Shown here piece after piece: positions 53,175 to 61,579 of a DNA stretch of 64,000 nt. How positions within the stretch are numbered: position 1 is the stretch's first letter; every line of letters begins with the position of its first letter. Under the pieces are notes generated by a model that worked only from the letters and a program-made list of their open reading frames with translations, was not told the DNA's origin and did not search any database. A program made the position numbers and the translations under genes. Where the stretch lies: the NCBI GenBank assembly GCA_910573755.1, contig CAJTBO010000006.1, positions 62,001 to 126,000 of the forward strand. Direction: 5' to 3'. Source of the stretch: Lachnospiraceae bacterium (GTDB taxonomy: Bacteria > Bacillota > Clostridia > Lachnospirales > Lachnospiraceae).

Positions 53175-54422
53175 TCAAAACTGCATCATTTCAAAAAATT
53201 CCCTGCATCCCGACTTCTGTATCCACACAGCAGCATCCGCAGCATCATAACCGCCGCTGATCCCTACTTCCAGCAGCATCTCATTTTTACTTTCCATATT
53301 CATATTCCTGTACGTCTCATCATCGGCAGAGTTCAGAATGAAAGCATCGTACTCCCAGTTATATATCTCTTCAGCCATCGTCCCCGCTTCCACAACACCA
53401 TCAACCGACGCGCTGTTTGAGCCTGTTTCCGTATGATCCGTTTCCGTATCGTCCGCTCCCGTCTGGCCATCCTGAAAAGCGATGCATCCCGACAGCTCTC
53501 CCGGAAGATACAGATAAATAGCCTTATCCTCCGGCGTCACATCCCAGTACCTGCTCCAATCCTCCAGATTCTGATCCGTCAGAAACATCCGCAGGTCTAT
53601 ATTGTTCTCCACTTCAATGTCCGACCAGTATTTATTCCCGTTTGCAGCAAACAGTTCCGCCAGATCCCATCCGTACATGTCTGTGATACGCTGCCCGTCT
53701 CCCGCCATCGCTATGGCATATATTTTATAAAATTCCGCATCCAGACAGACGATCAGCCTGTCTGTCGCATATCTGGACAGACTCGAATCAACATTCTGAA
53801 TTTTTTGCGTCTTTACCATCTCTTCATATTCATACCTCCGATATATCATCTGCTCATCCGTGATCTGAAAGGACAGTATCCAGAACTGAATCGGCGCCAT
53901 CTCCCGACCGGCGGCAGTATCCTGCGCATTCATCTGAGTCTGTGCATAAGCAGTGACTTTTTCCCTTGAGATGAGGTTCTCTCCGGTAAGCTGCCACCAC
54001 CAGTCCTCGCTGAACAGAGTATCCCTTACTCTGCTTTCCATTTCCTGATTAACAAGCTGGATCAGTTCTTCATCGCCGACCTTCTCGTCCGCCTCTTCCG
54101 CAGGCAGCGCCACAAGCTTATCCCCCGCCGTTTTCGCCCTTGCTATCGCCATGATCTTTTCCTGAAAGCTTGTATACGCCACCGCATAGGTACTTAAGTC
54201 CATATCCATGTAAGTGATCTGCATCAGCGTCCCCGCGTCATACAGGTTGTTGATCAGCTTGGGCGCCAGAAAAGCCCCCACCGTCAGAATGACCACCAAA
54301 AGAATACAAAGGCTTTTCCCCATCAGGCTGTCCAAAGAAAACCAGTTCCCGGCACTCTTTTTCTTTCCCGACATCGAAGCCCTTTTTACGCTTCTCCCGT
54401 TTTTTCCCTTCCTCTCAATCAT
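53175..54422 (-). CDS. Membrane-anchored extracellular protein of unknown function in the two-component operon
   Basis: Predicted single-pass protein (415 aa). A basic cytoplasmic head of about 35 residues is followed by one span (SLCILLVVILTVGAFLAPKL) and a large extracellular part. This part is acidic and rich in Trp and Tyr (SEDWWWQLTGENL; DEQMIYRRYEYEEM), with a Thr/Glu/Asp stretch near residue 335. No family is recognised. The ATG at 54422 overlaps the kinase stop by 8 bp (ATGATTGA) and has GGAGGAGG upstream, so translation is coupled to the kinase. It may be an accessory sensor or a modulator of the kinase (inference). Confidence 0.8.
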   Translation of the reverse strand: MIERKGKNGRSVKRASMSGKKKSAGNWFSLDSLMGKSLCILLVVILTVGAFLAPKLINNLYDAGTLMQITYMDMDLSTYAVAYTSFQEKIMAIARAKTAGDKLVALPAEEADEKVGDEELIQLVNQEMESRVRDTLFSEDWWWQLTGENLISREKVTAYAQTQMNAQDTAAGREMAPIQFWILSFQITDEQMIYRRYEYEEMVKTQKIQNVDSSLSRYATDRLIVCLDAEFYKIYAIAMAGDGQRITDMYGWDLAELFAANGNKYWSDIEVENNIDLRMFLTDQNLEDWSRYWDVTPEDKAIYLYLPGELSGCIAFQDGQTGADDTETDHTETGSNSASVDGVVEAGTMAEEIYNWEYDAFILNSADDETYRNMNMESKNEMLLEVGISGGYDAADAAVWIQKSGCREFFEMMQF

Positions 54423-55851
54423 CTTCCTCCTCCTCTTCCGGGAAGAATACATACACGCTTGTCCCTACACCTTCTTTACTGTCAATCTTCCAGAAGGCGT
54501 GATGGAGCCCTACGATCCTGCTGCAGAGCGTCATCCCGATCCCTGCGCCGCCTTCCTTTCTCGCCCTGGATTTATCCACCATATAAAAAGCTTCCGTGAT
54601 CCTGCCCACCTCCTCGGCGGGAATCCCGCAGCCGTTATCCTCCACCGTAAAACTATAGCCTTTTTTCTCCTGCTTTCCGGTCAGCAGGATCTTTCCCTGC
54701 TCTCCCTCTTCATATTTTGTTCTGCCGCACGCCTTAGAAGCGTTATCGATCAGATTGCCGAACAAAGAACAGAGCAGATCCATATCTCCCCATACGATCC
54801 CCGGTGCGACGGTTTTCTCCAATACCACCTTTTTCTCCCATAAAAGCCGCTTCGTAAAACGCTCTATCTCATAGGCAAGTTCCCTTGCCTTTATGGGCTT
54901 TAACGTGGTCCCCTGCTTATCCACCCGCACCAGTTCCATCATCTTATAGGAGAGCCGCTCCAGCCTCTTTCCCTGCTTGTATATATAATCCGAGGAACTC
55001 CGCTTCTCCTCCTCCGACAGGTTCATACTCCGCAGCATATCCCCGTAGCCGATGATGGACGTCAGCGGCGTTTTCAGTTCATGGGCAAAAGCGCCCGTAA
55101 ACTCCTCCTGCCGCCTCGCCGCATCCTCTAAATCCCAGATACTCTTCTCCAGCCTCCTTGCCATCCGGTTAAACTCCATCATCAGGCCCGCCAGTTCGTC
55201 CTCCCCCTTGACTTCCACCCGGCTCTGATAATTTCCTCTGGCGAAATCCCTTGTGGCTTTCATAAGCTGCCGGATCGGTTTCGTGAAATGGTATGCCAGA
55301 AACCAGGAGACAGGAACGGACAGCACAATTACAACCAGCACCATATTTCGGTACTGCTCATAAAGCCTGTCCCTTGCATCATACACATATTGAATATTTC
55401 TGCCGAATGCCAGATAATAGTTTCCGTTGCTGCTCCTGATCTGGGAAAGCGCTTCCAGATAATGCCCCGCCTCGGTATCGCTGAGGCGCCACATCGCCCG
55501 CTCCGTCCCGATATTCTCCGCCATCAGCGCCCCGTAATACATCCCGTTTTTATAGATAAGCTGCCGCTGCTCATTATACAGCGCAATGCCGTTCTCCTGA
55601 TTCCCGATACTGTCCTCGATAGTTTCCGACATCTCTGTCATAACACTGTTCTCTATCGGATACCCCTCCGGCAAAGCTTCCATAGACGCCAAAAGCGCGA
55701 ACTGAAACATTTTCCATTCTTCCAGTCCCCGCTCTTTTTCCCTCTCCAGCATGATCTGGAAAGACGTCTGTAAAAAAATGCAGCCGAATACCGCAAACAA
55801 TATTACCAGCAGACATACGATCGCGGTAAACTGTTTCCAAAATAACTTCAT
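54415..55851 (-). CDS. Sensor histidine kinase with HAMP domain (VanY operon)
   Basis: Membrane kinase (478 aa). It has a span at about residues 8-28, an extracellular sensor region to about residue 165 and a second span (VLVVIVLSVPVSWFLAYHF). A HAMP linker covers about 190-240 (KPIRQLMKATRDFARG). The H box is FAHELKTPLTS, the N box GNLIDNASKA, G1 VEDNGCGIP and G2 GGAGIGMTL. It ends in an acidic tail EEEEEDD. It overlaps the regulator by 4 bp (ATGA). The genes it precedes suggest cell-wall stress sensing. Confidence 0.93.
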   Translation of the reverse strand: MKLFWKQFTAIVCLLVILFAVFGCIFLQTSFQIMLEREKERGLEEWKMFQFALLASMEALPEGYPIENSVMTEMSETIEDSIGNQENGIALYNEQRQLIYKNGMYYGALMAENIGTERAMWRLSDTEAGHYLEALSQIRSSNGNYYLAFGRNIQYVYDARDRLYEQYRNMVLVVIVLSVPVSWFLAYHFTKPIRQLMKATRDFARGNYQSRVEVKGEDELAGLMMEFNRMARRLEKSIWDLEDAARRQEEFTGAFAHELKTPLTSIIGYGDMLRSMNLSEEEKRSSSDYIYKQGKRLERLSYKMMELVRVDKQGTTLKPIKARELAYEIERFTKRLLWEKKVVLEKTVAPGIVWGDMDLLCSLFGNLIDNASKACGRTKYEEGEQGKILLTGKQEKKGYSFTVEDNGCGIPAEEVGRITEAFYMVDKSRARKEGGAGIGMTLCSRIVGLHHAFWKIDSKEGVGTSVYVFFPEEEEEDD

Positions 55852-56510
55852 AGCATAGTGCTCCTGAACCGGTATCCCACCTTATATACCGATTCGATCT
55901 GCTGCTCCAGCCCCGCCTTCCGGCGCAGCCTCTGTACATGCAGATCCACGGTCCGGCTGTCCCCCATATAAGGGCTGTCCCAGACCTGCTCATAGATCAT
56001 CTCCCGGTACAGCGCCCGGTCGGGATTTCTCATAAACAGCAGCAGAAGGTCAAACTCCTTGCAGGTCAGGTTGATATCCCTGCCGCCTTTTTTCACCGTT
56101 CTTGCGACCACATTGATCTCCAGATCCCCGATTCTGATATCCTGCTCCACCTTATGGAACCTGCGCAGCACATTTTCCACCCGCGCCAGCAGTTCTATGA
56201 TCTCAAAGGGCTTTGTAATATAGTCGTCCGCCCCCAGCCTTAACCCTTTTACCTTATCTATCGTCTCGCCCTTTGCCGACAAAAAGATCACCGGCATATT
56301 CAGGCTTTTCGCGTACTCCAGCAGTTCATACCCGTTGATGCCGGGCAGCATGATATCAAACAGGCACAGATCATAACTGTTCTTTTCCAGCATATCCGCT
56401 CCCGTGTTCCCGTCATTTGCAACCTCACAGCTATAACCCGCATGCTGCAGATTGATCCTGATCAGGTTTGCAATCGCTTCCTCGTCTTCCACAATCAATA
56501 TTTTATTCAA
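55848..56510 (-). CDS. OmpR-family response regulator (VanY operon)
   Basis: Response regulator (220 aa). The receiver domain has acidic VEDEEA, phospho-acceptor Asp in CLFDIMLPG (about D52) and Lys in YITKPF. The winged helix runs over about residues 127-218 and contains RNPDRALYREMIYEQVW and the end KVGYRFRS. It leads the four-gene operon with the kinase, the unknown membrane protein and VanY. Confidence 0.94.
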   Translation of the reverse strand: MNKILIVEDEEAIANLIRINLQHAGYSCEVANDGNTGADMLEKNSYDLCLFDIMLPGINGYELLEYAKSLNMPVIFLSAKGETIDKVKGLRLGADDYITKPFEIIELLARVENVLRRFHKVEQDIRIGDLEINVVARTVKKGGRDINLTCKEFDLLLLFMRNPDRALYREMIYEQVWDSPYMGDSRTVDLHVQRLRRKAGLEQQIESVYKVGYRFRSTML

Positions 56511-56642
56511 AGGCTCATCCTGCTCTTTCCCATTGCTGTCTGCGGACCGCTAACCCTGCAGTCCCAATGTCTCTTCCATACGTAAAATCACCGCATCATA
56601 CTCTCTGCTGTATTCTATAATGCATTTGCATCAAAGTTGTGT

Positions 56643-56683
56643 CATATTTTTAACAAAATGTTGCATATTTCCTTAACAAAATA
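56643..56683 (-). promoter_or_regulatory. Direct repeats upstream of the VanY-operon regulator
   Basis: CATATTT followed by TTAACAAAAT occurs twice (plus-strand positions 56650-56659 and 56673-56682 for the second block), 23 bp apart. This is the type of direct repeat bound by OmpR-family regulators and lies 130-170 bp before the start codon. A weak -10 (TATAGA, 56614-56619) follows. Confidence 0.4.
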
Positions 56684-56785
56684 TTTACTGCGATCTTTTT
56701 TCTTTATCTATCCATAAGTCCGCAAATGCCAGAATATGCCGTTTTTTCTCCTGCATCCCGTTTTGCTCTTTTCAGAACGGAAAGA

Positions 56786-56825
56786 GCTTCGTTATGAGAT
56801 TTTATAATTATATCACATACGAAGC
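56786..56825. promoter_or_regulatory. Inverted repeat around TATAAT-like boxes
   Basis: GCTTCGTTATG (56786-56796) and CATACGAAGC (56816-56825) flank a segment that reads TGATATAAT on the minus strand and TATAAT on the plus strand. It may be an operator-covered promoter for the two-component operon 290 bp downstream, or the loop of a hairpin past the LacI stop. Confidence 0.35.
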
Positions 56826-56874
56826 CCATTTTCACTATATAGCATTCAATATACCAAAGCCCTGTTTTTTCCGC

Positions 56875-57882
56875 TCAGCGAATTCTGGCCACACTCTCTC
56901 CGGGCACCAGCTTAAACGGCACAACTCTGTGGATCGGATGCCCGCCGCGGACAAAGGCACGAAGCATGGAATCCACCCCCTGCTCTGCAAGCTGTTTCGT
57001 ATCCTGCTGAATCGTTGTCAGCCGCGGCAGGGAATACTGCCCGGTGACAACACCGTCATATCCCACCACGGAAATATCCTCAGGCACCCGTTTTCCCATA
57101 TCGCAGAACGCGCGGATCGCTCCGAGCGCCATCACATCACTCAGCGCAAAGACCGCCGTCAGATCCGGCCTGCGCAGCAACAGCCGCTCGGCTGCCGCAT
57201 AGGCATCCGGCATGGAATACCTGCACTGCTCGCACTGCTGTTCCAGATCAAACGGAATCTGCAGCCGCTCGCAAGCCCTCCTGCATCCCTCCAACCGACG
57301 GTAACTGATCTGCGTGCCGGATAAATTTCCGCCCAGAACACCGATATTGCGATGCCCCAGACGCGCCAGCAGATCAATCACCTGCTCGGCCGCCTGTTCA
57401 TCATCCGTTGTAAAAGAGGAAAGGTTTTTAAATCCCAGACTCTCCGCGTTGTTTGTCAACAGTACACAGGGCACAGCGATCGGCCCGAAATCCGCCTTGA
57501 ACTGCTCCAGATCACCGCCCAAAAACAAAAATCCCCGGGGCTTGCGCTCCCTGCAGAGTTTCAGCGCATATGCCACTTCATTGGCGTCCTCATCCAGATA
57601 ATAAACAGCGGCATCCTGTCCCGCCTCCCGTAAGAGCGCCTGAATTTCTTCCACCAGATCGGCAAACAGCAGATTCTTCGTTCCCTTGACAATGATCGCA
57701 ATACTGCCGCTCGCCTGCTGTTTTAAATGTTTTGCATTGGAGTTCGGCATAAAGCCATACTCATTCACAACAGCCATTACTTTCCTGCGCGTTTCCTCGC
57801 TGACATCCGGATGATTGTTGAGTACCCGTGACACCGTTGCCACACCGCATCCGGAAAATCTCGCAATATCCTTGATAGTCAT
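56875..57882 (-). CDS. LacI-family transcriptional regulator (second importer locus)
   Basis: Sugar-responsive repressor (335 aa). The helix-turn-helix is TIKDIARFSGCGVATVSR, the hinge NSNAKHLKQ, and the effector domain ends VPFKLVPGESVARIR. The ATG at 57882 follows AAAAGGGG; the frame to 57996 overlaps the MalG gene and is not used. It lies 62 bp after the MalG gene as the last gene of the operon. Its likely operator is the triple array at 61292-61327, so it would be autoregulated. Confidence 0.92.
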   Translation of the reverse strand: MTIKDIARFSGCGVATVSRVLNNHPDVSEETRRKVMAVVNEYGFMPNSNAKHLKQQASGSIAIIVKGTKNLLFADLVEEIQALLREAGQDAAVYYLDEDANEVAYALKLCRERKPRGFLFLGGDLEQFKADFGPIAVPCVLLTNNAESLGFKNLSSFTTDDEQAAEQVIDLLARLGHRNIGVLGGNLSGTQISYRRLEGCRRACERLQIPFDLEQQCEQCRYSMPDAYAAAERLLLRRPDLTAVFALSDVMALGAIRAFCDMGKRVPEDISVVGYDGVVTGQYSLPRLTTIQQDTKQLAEQGVDSMLRAFVRGGHPIHRVVPFKLVPGESVARIR

Positions 57883-57944
57883 ATTAGCCCCTTTTCCTTC
57901 CGGCTTCCGGTAATGTCCGAAAAAGCCGGAATCCGCCTTTTTCA

Positions 57945-58802
57945 TCAGCCTTTTACCGCGCCTGCCGCCACGCCTTTGATGATATGTTTCTGGCATGCAA
58001 GATAGAAGATAATAACCGGAATAATGCTCATCAGGATAAGCGCCATCGTCGCACCCAGATCCACCGTGCCGTAGCTTCCCTTCAGATACTGGATATGAAT
58101 CGGGATCGTACGGTATTCGTTGATATCAAGTACCAGCACCGGCAGCAGATAGTCGTTCCACACCCACATGATCTCCAGAATCCCTACGGAGATCATCGTC
58201 GGCTTTAACATCGGGACAACCACCGTAAAGAAAGTCCTAACCGGCCCGCAGCCGTCGATGGATGCCGCTTCCTCGATCTCCAACGGAATCGCCTTCACGA
58301 AACCGACAAACATAAAGATCGCCAGCCCCGCTCCAAATCCCAGATAAACGATCGGAATCGTCCAGGGCGTATTCAGATGCAGCTTATCTGCCGTCTTTGA
58401 CAAAGTGAACATCACCATCTGGAATGGTACGACCATTGAAAATACACACAAAAAGTACACTGCCCGGCAGAAAGCCGAATCCACTCTGGCAATATACCAC
58501 GCCGCCATGGACGTACACAGCAGGATCAGAAACGTGGACAGTAATGTGATCACAACACTGTACATGACACTCTTTGCAAAGGGATAGTTGCCAAATGTCA
58601 TCCCCTTGATAAAGTTATCGAATCCGGCGCTCATCTCTCCGGTGGGGAGCGCAAAAGTATCGGTCTTGACAAAGGTATTTTGTTTAAAAGAATTGATCAC
58701 TACCGCCAGCACGGGCAGTACATAAATAATGCTGACCACAGCCAATATCACAGAAAGAAGCGTTTTTCGTCCGCCCGCTGCGGAAACTGTATTCTTTTTC
58801 AT
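57945..58802 (-). CDS. Carbohydrate ABC transporter permease, MalG type (second malQ locus)
   Basis: Six-span inner-membrane subunit (285 aa) with EAA loop EIEEAASIDGCGPVRTF and C-terminus KGVAAGAVKG. Its ATG overlaps the MalF stop by one base, showing translational coupling. It works with the binding protein at 59874. Confidence 0.92.
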   Translation of the reverse strand: MKKNTVSAAGGRKTLLSVILAVVSIIYVLPVLAVVINSFKQNTFVKTDTFALPTGEMSAGFDNFIKGMTFGNYPFAKSVMYSVVITLLSTFLILLCTSMAAWYIARVDSAFCRAVYFLCVFSMVVPFQMVMFTLSKTADKLHLNTPWTIPIVYLGFGAGLAIFMFVGFVKAIPLEIEEAASIDGCGPVRTFFTVVVPMLKPTMISVGILEIMWVWNDYLLPVLVLDINEYRTIPIHIQYLKGSYGTVDLGATMALILMSIIPVIIFYLACQKHIIKGVAAGAVKG

Positions 58803-59707
58803 TACTGCTGTACCTCCTTTTTACGTGTATAGCCAAGCTGAAGCAGTCCCAGGCCTGCCACCAGAATGAAGAAGATCACCGCTTTCGCCTGTGCCACGCC
58901 CTGTGAAGTGGTATTGGAACTGTAGAACGTATTGTAAATATTAAGCGCCAGCATCTCCGTCGTCTTGATGGTTGCTCCGCCCGGCTGGATCACGAAAGGC
59001 TGCCCTCCGGTAAGCGCCAGGTTCTGATCAAAGAGCTTGAAACCGTTTGTCAGGGAAAGGAAGATGCAGATCGTAAAGGAACTCATCACATTAGGAATCG
59101 TCACCTTAAATAATGTCTGCAGGGATGTCGCGCCGTCGATACGCGCCGCTTCCAGAATATCTCCCGGCACATTCTGCAGTCCCGCGATATAAATGATCAT
59201 CATATAGCCGACCTGCTGCCAGCACATTAAGATAATCAGGCCCCAGAAGCCGTATTTGCTCTCCAGCAGAATGGATGTCTGATAACGTCCCAGAATACCA
59301 TCAAAGATCATTGACCATATGTAACCTAATACAATGCCGCCGATCAGGTTCGGCATAAAAAATACGGTACGGAACAGATTGCTGCCTTTAATCTCCAGTG
59401 TCAGGAAATATGCCACCATAAACGCCAGCACATTGATAATAACCAGCGAGACAATGGCAAACATCGCCGTATACCAGAATGCATGGCGGAAAGACGCGTC
59501 CTGGAACACCTTCACGTAATTTGCAAAGCCGATAAACTTCGCATCAGAAATCAGACGGAACTGGCACATGGACAGCCAGATTCCCTGAATGAAAGGCCAG
59601 ATGAAGCCGATGGTAAAAGCGATCAGCACGGGACCCATAAATAAAAATCCCCAGCGTCTGGTGGCCTTTGTAATGGAATTACTATTGGTGTTTTTCTTAT
59701 TTTTCAT
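58802..59707 (-). CDS. Carbohydrate ABC transporter permease, MalF type (second malQ locus)
   Basis: Six-span inner-membrane subunit (301 aa) with EAA loop DILEAARIDGATSLQTLF and an Asn/Lys-rich head (MKNKKNTNSNSITKATRRW). The ATG at 59707 follows GGGAG; the frame to 59752 has no support. It is separated from the binding protein by 166 bp with two hairpins. Confidence 0.92.
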   Translation of the reverse strand: MKNKKNTNSNSITKATRRWGFLFMGPVLIAFTIGFIWPFIQGIWLSMCQFRLISDAKFIGFANYVKVFQDASFRHAFWYTAMFAIVSLVIINVLAFMVAYFLTLEIKGSNLFRTVFFMPNLIGGIVLGYIWSMIFDGILGRYQTSILLESKYGFWGLIILMCWQQVGYMMIIYIAGLQNVPGDILEAARIDGATSLQTLFKVTIPNVMSSFTICIFLSLTNGFKLFDQNLALTGGQPFVIQPGGATIKTTEMLALNIYNTFYSSNTTSQGVAQAKAVIFFILVAGLGLLQLGYTRKKEVQQ

Positions 59708-59758
59708 GGTATCAACTCCCGGTTTTGGTTTTAAATAGTGAGCCGCGCCCACAATGCA

Positions 59759-59836
59759 GGATTCGCTCTGCGAATCCGTAAATCCGAAATGGTTTCCCTT
59801 TTGACTGAAAAGCGGGGCGGATAAAGTCCGTCCCGC
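59759..59836 (-). terminator. Two intercistronic hairpins between binding protein and permease
   Basis: On the minus strand, GCGGGACGGA pairs with TCCGCCCCGC (59812-59836) and is followed by TTTTC; then GGATTCGC pairs perfectly with GCGAATCC (59759-59777). They probably act as a partial terminator that keeps permease expression below that of the binding protein. Confidence 0.6.
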
Positions 59837-59873
59837 CGCCTGTTTTCTATACCAGTCTTATATCCTTCATTTA

Positions 59874-61256
59874 TCAGCCGTTTACGTTATTATATTCCAC
59901 TGCCCAGCCGTCTACAAAAGCGGTACGTACTGTCTCCCAGTTTGCATCGGACTGATCTGCGTTATACTGATTCAGAGCGCTTACCAAAGTAGCACGATAA
60001 GAATCTACGTTAGGCTGGAAGTTGGTTGCCCAGTTCATGACATAGCATCCGTTTTCCGAATACTGGTTAGCTGCCGCAAGGAACCCGTTGGTGGACTCTG
60101 CCGCCTGCTTATAAGGCATAACGCCGAAGGTATCCACTAACTTACGGGAAGCATCAGGATCTGTTACACACCAAACCATAAAGTCCATCGTTGCCTGCTG
60201 GTCTTCCTCGGAAGCCTTGCAGTTGATCGCCCAGCAGTTCTCTGTACCGCAGTTCAAGCCTGCCTTTTCCTCACCGGCAACGCCGCAGTAGTAGGGGATC
60301 ATCGTAGCATTCGGCACATCGTCTTTCACTGCTTCGTATTCCCAGGAACCGTTTACAAAAAATGCTGCCTTCCCTGTCTTGAATTCATTTTCCGCATCAT
60401 GTCCGCCGGTAGCCAGTTCCTTCGGATCTGTCAGGCTGTTGTTGATGCAGAGGTCATACAGATTTTTAAAGTTATCCATATACTTTCCGGAGATAGTTGC
60501 CGGGCACTCTGTCCAGATATCGCCTTCCTGTTCATAATAATACTCCAGATTTGCCATATGTCCTGTAAAACGCCAGGAAGAAGAATCATCCATATCAGAG
60601 GAAGAGAACGCGTCAAAGCCAAGTTCGCCTGCGCGGGAGTGGATATCTTCTGCCACTGCCTTTAAGCTGTCAAAATCCTTGATCTCGTCCATGGTATGGC
60701 CTGCCGCTTCGATCAGATCGGGATTTACGATAATACCGTAGCACTCATAGCAGTAACCGATGGAAACCAGTTTGCCGCTCTCGTCATAGAGGTTGTAAGC
60801 GTCTGTATTCAGTTCATTGGCAATGGGTGTGCCTGTCAGATCCAGTGCATACTCAGCCCAACTCTTCACACCTTCCTGATTTCCGATAACAAACAATGTC
60901 GGGGGCGCGGATTTATCCATTTCAGACAGCAGCGTTGTGGAATATGTACCTGAAGCCGCCGTAACTACTTTCACCGGCACACCAGTCTGTTCCGTATAGG
61001 TCTTTGCGACGTCCTGTAATACTTCATCGGATTCGGGCTTAAAATTCAGCCAGTAAACGGAGCCGGAACCGGAACCGGAACCGGAGCCCGAGTCCGAGTC
61101 ACTGCTCTCTGCCCCCCCGTTTTCATCTGCCGCCGGAGCCTCTGTCCCGTCTGCTGCCGGGGTTTCCGTGTCTGCACTGTCGCCGCAGCCCGCCAACATG
61201 GACAGGGAAAGAACCGTACCAAGAGCCAGTGCTAAAAATTTGTTGTTCTTTTTCAT
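59874..61256 (-). CDS. Sugar ABC transporter solute-binding lipoprotein (second malQ locus)
   Basis: Extracellular sugar-binding lipoprotein (460 aa). The signal peptide MKKNNKFLALALGTVLSLSM ends LAGC. A long linker follows, first Thr/Ala/Glu/Asp-rich, then a run of Ser-Asp and Gly-Ser dipeptides (about residues 50-65). The binding domain begins VYWLNFKPESDEVLQDVA. AGGAGG lies at seven bases before the ATG. Proximity to malQ suggests malto-oligosaccharide uptake (inference). Confidence 0.93.
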   Translation of the reverse strand: MKKNNKFLALALGTVLSLSMLAGCGDSADTETPAADGTEAPAADENGGAESSDSDSGSGSGSGSGSVYWLNFKPESDEVLQDVAKTYTEQTGVPVKVVTAASGTYSTTLLSEMDKSAPPTLFVIGNQEGVKSWAEYALDLTGTPIANELNTDAYNLYDESGKLVSIGYCYECYGIIVNPDLIEAAGHTMDEIKDFDSLKAVAEDIHSRAGELGFDAFSSSDMDDSSSWRFTGHMANLEYYYEQEGDIWTECPATISGKYMDNFKNLYDLCINNSLTDPKELATGGHDAENEFKTGKAAFFVNGSWEYEAVKDDVPNATMIPYYCGVAGEEKAGLNCGTENCWAINCKASEEDQQATMDFMVWCVTDPDASRKLVDTFGVMPYKQAAESTNGFLAAANQYSENGCYVMNWATNFQPNVDSYRATLVSALNQYNADQSDANWETVRTAFVDGWAVEYNNVNG

Positions 61257-61291
61257 TTTATATCCTCCTGTTTTGATAAATTTGTGTTATT

Positions 61292-61327
61292 GAAAACGCT
61301 ACCGGAATCGTTACTGGTAACGTTTCC
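61292..61327 (-). promoter_or_regulatory. Triple 12-bp LacI-type operator array (second importer operon)
   Basis: Three abutting 12-mers with central CG: GAAAACGCTACC at 61292, GGAATCGTTACT at 61304 and GGTAACGTTTCC at 61316. The array begins 13 bp after the -10 box and ends 36 bp before the start codon, an ideal repressor position. Confidence 0.75.
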
Positions 61328-61340
61328 AATTCATGTATTT

Positions 61341-61369
61341 ATTGTAACCTTTTTCACAAAAATATGCAA
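61341..61369 (-). promoter_or_regulatory. Promoter of the second importer operon
   Basis: TTGCAT (61364-61369), 17 bp, TACAAT (61341-61346) on the minus strand, in an AT-rich region. Transcription should start near 61334, at the edge of the operator array. Confidence 0.75.
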
Positions 61370-61480
61370 GAGGATTTTTCAATATACATCATTTTCAGGA
61401 ATTTGTTCAAAAAACCAAATTAATTTTTAGCTATTTTGCACAATTCCCGCAGCTTAACAGCAGTATTATGGCATAAGACA

Positions 61481-61508
61481 AAACAAAGAGTCCGGCGTAC
61501 CGGACTCT
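61481..61508 (-). terminator. Rho-independent terminator of malQ copy 2
   Basis: GAGTCCGG (61488-61495) pairs perfectly with CCGGACTC (61500-61507); TTTGTTTTG follows on the minus strand. It separates malQ from the importer promoter. Confidence 0.8.
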
Positions 61509-61579
61509 AAAACCGAAGCGCGGCCGCATCAGCCGCCATATTCCCTGAACACAGGCCATGCTTATTGCATTCCTCCGTA

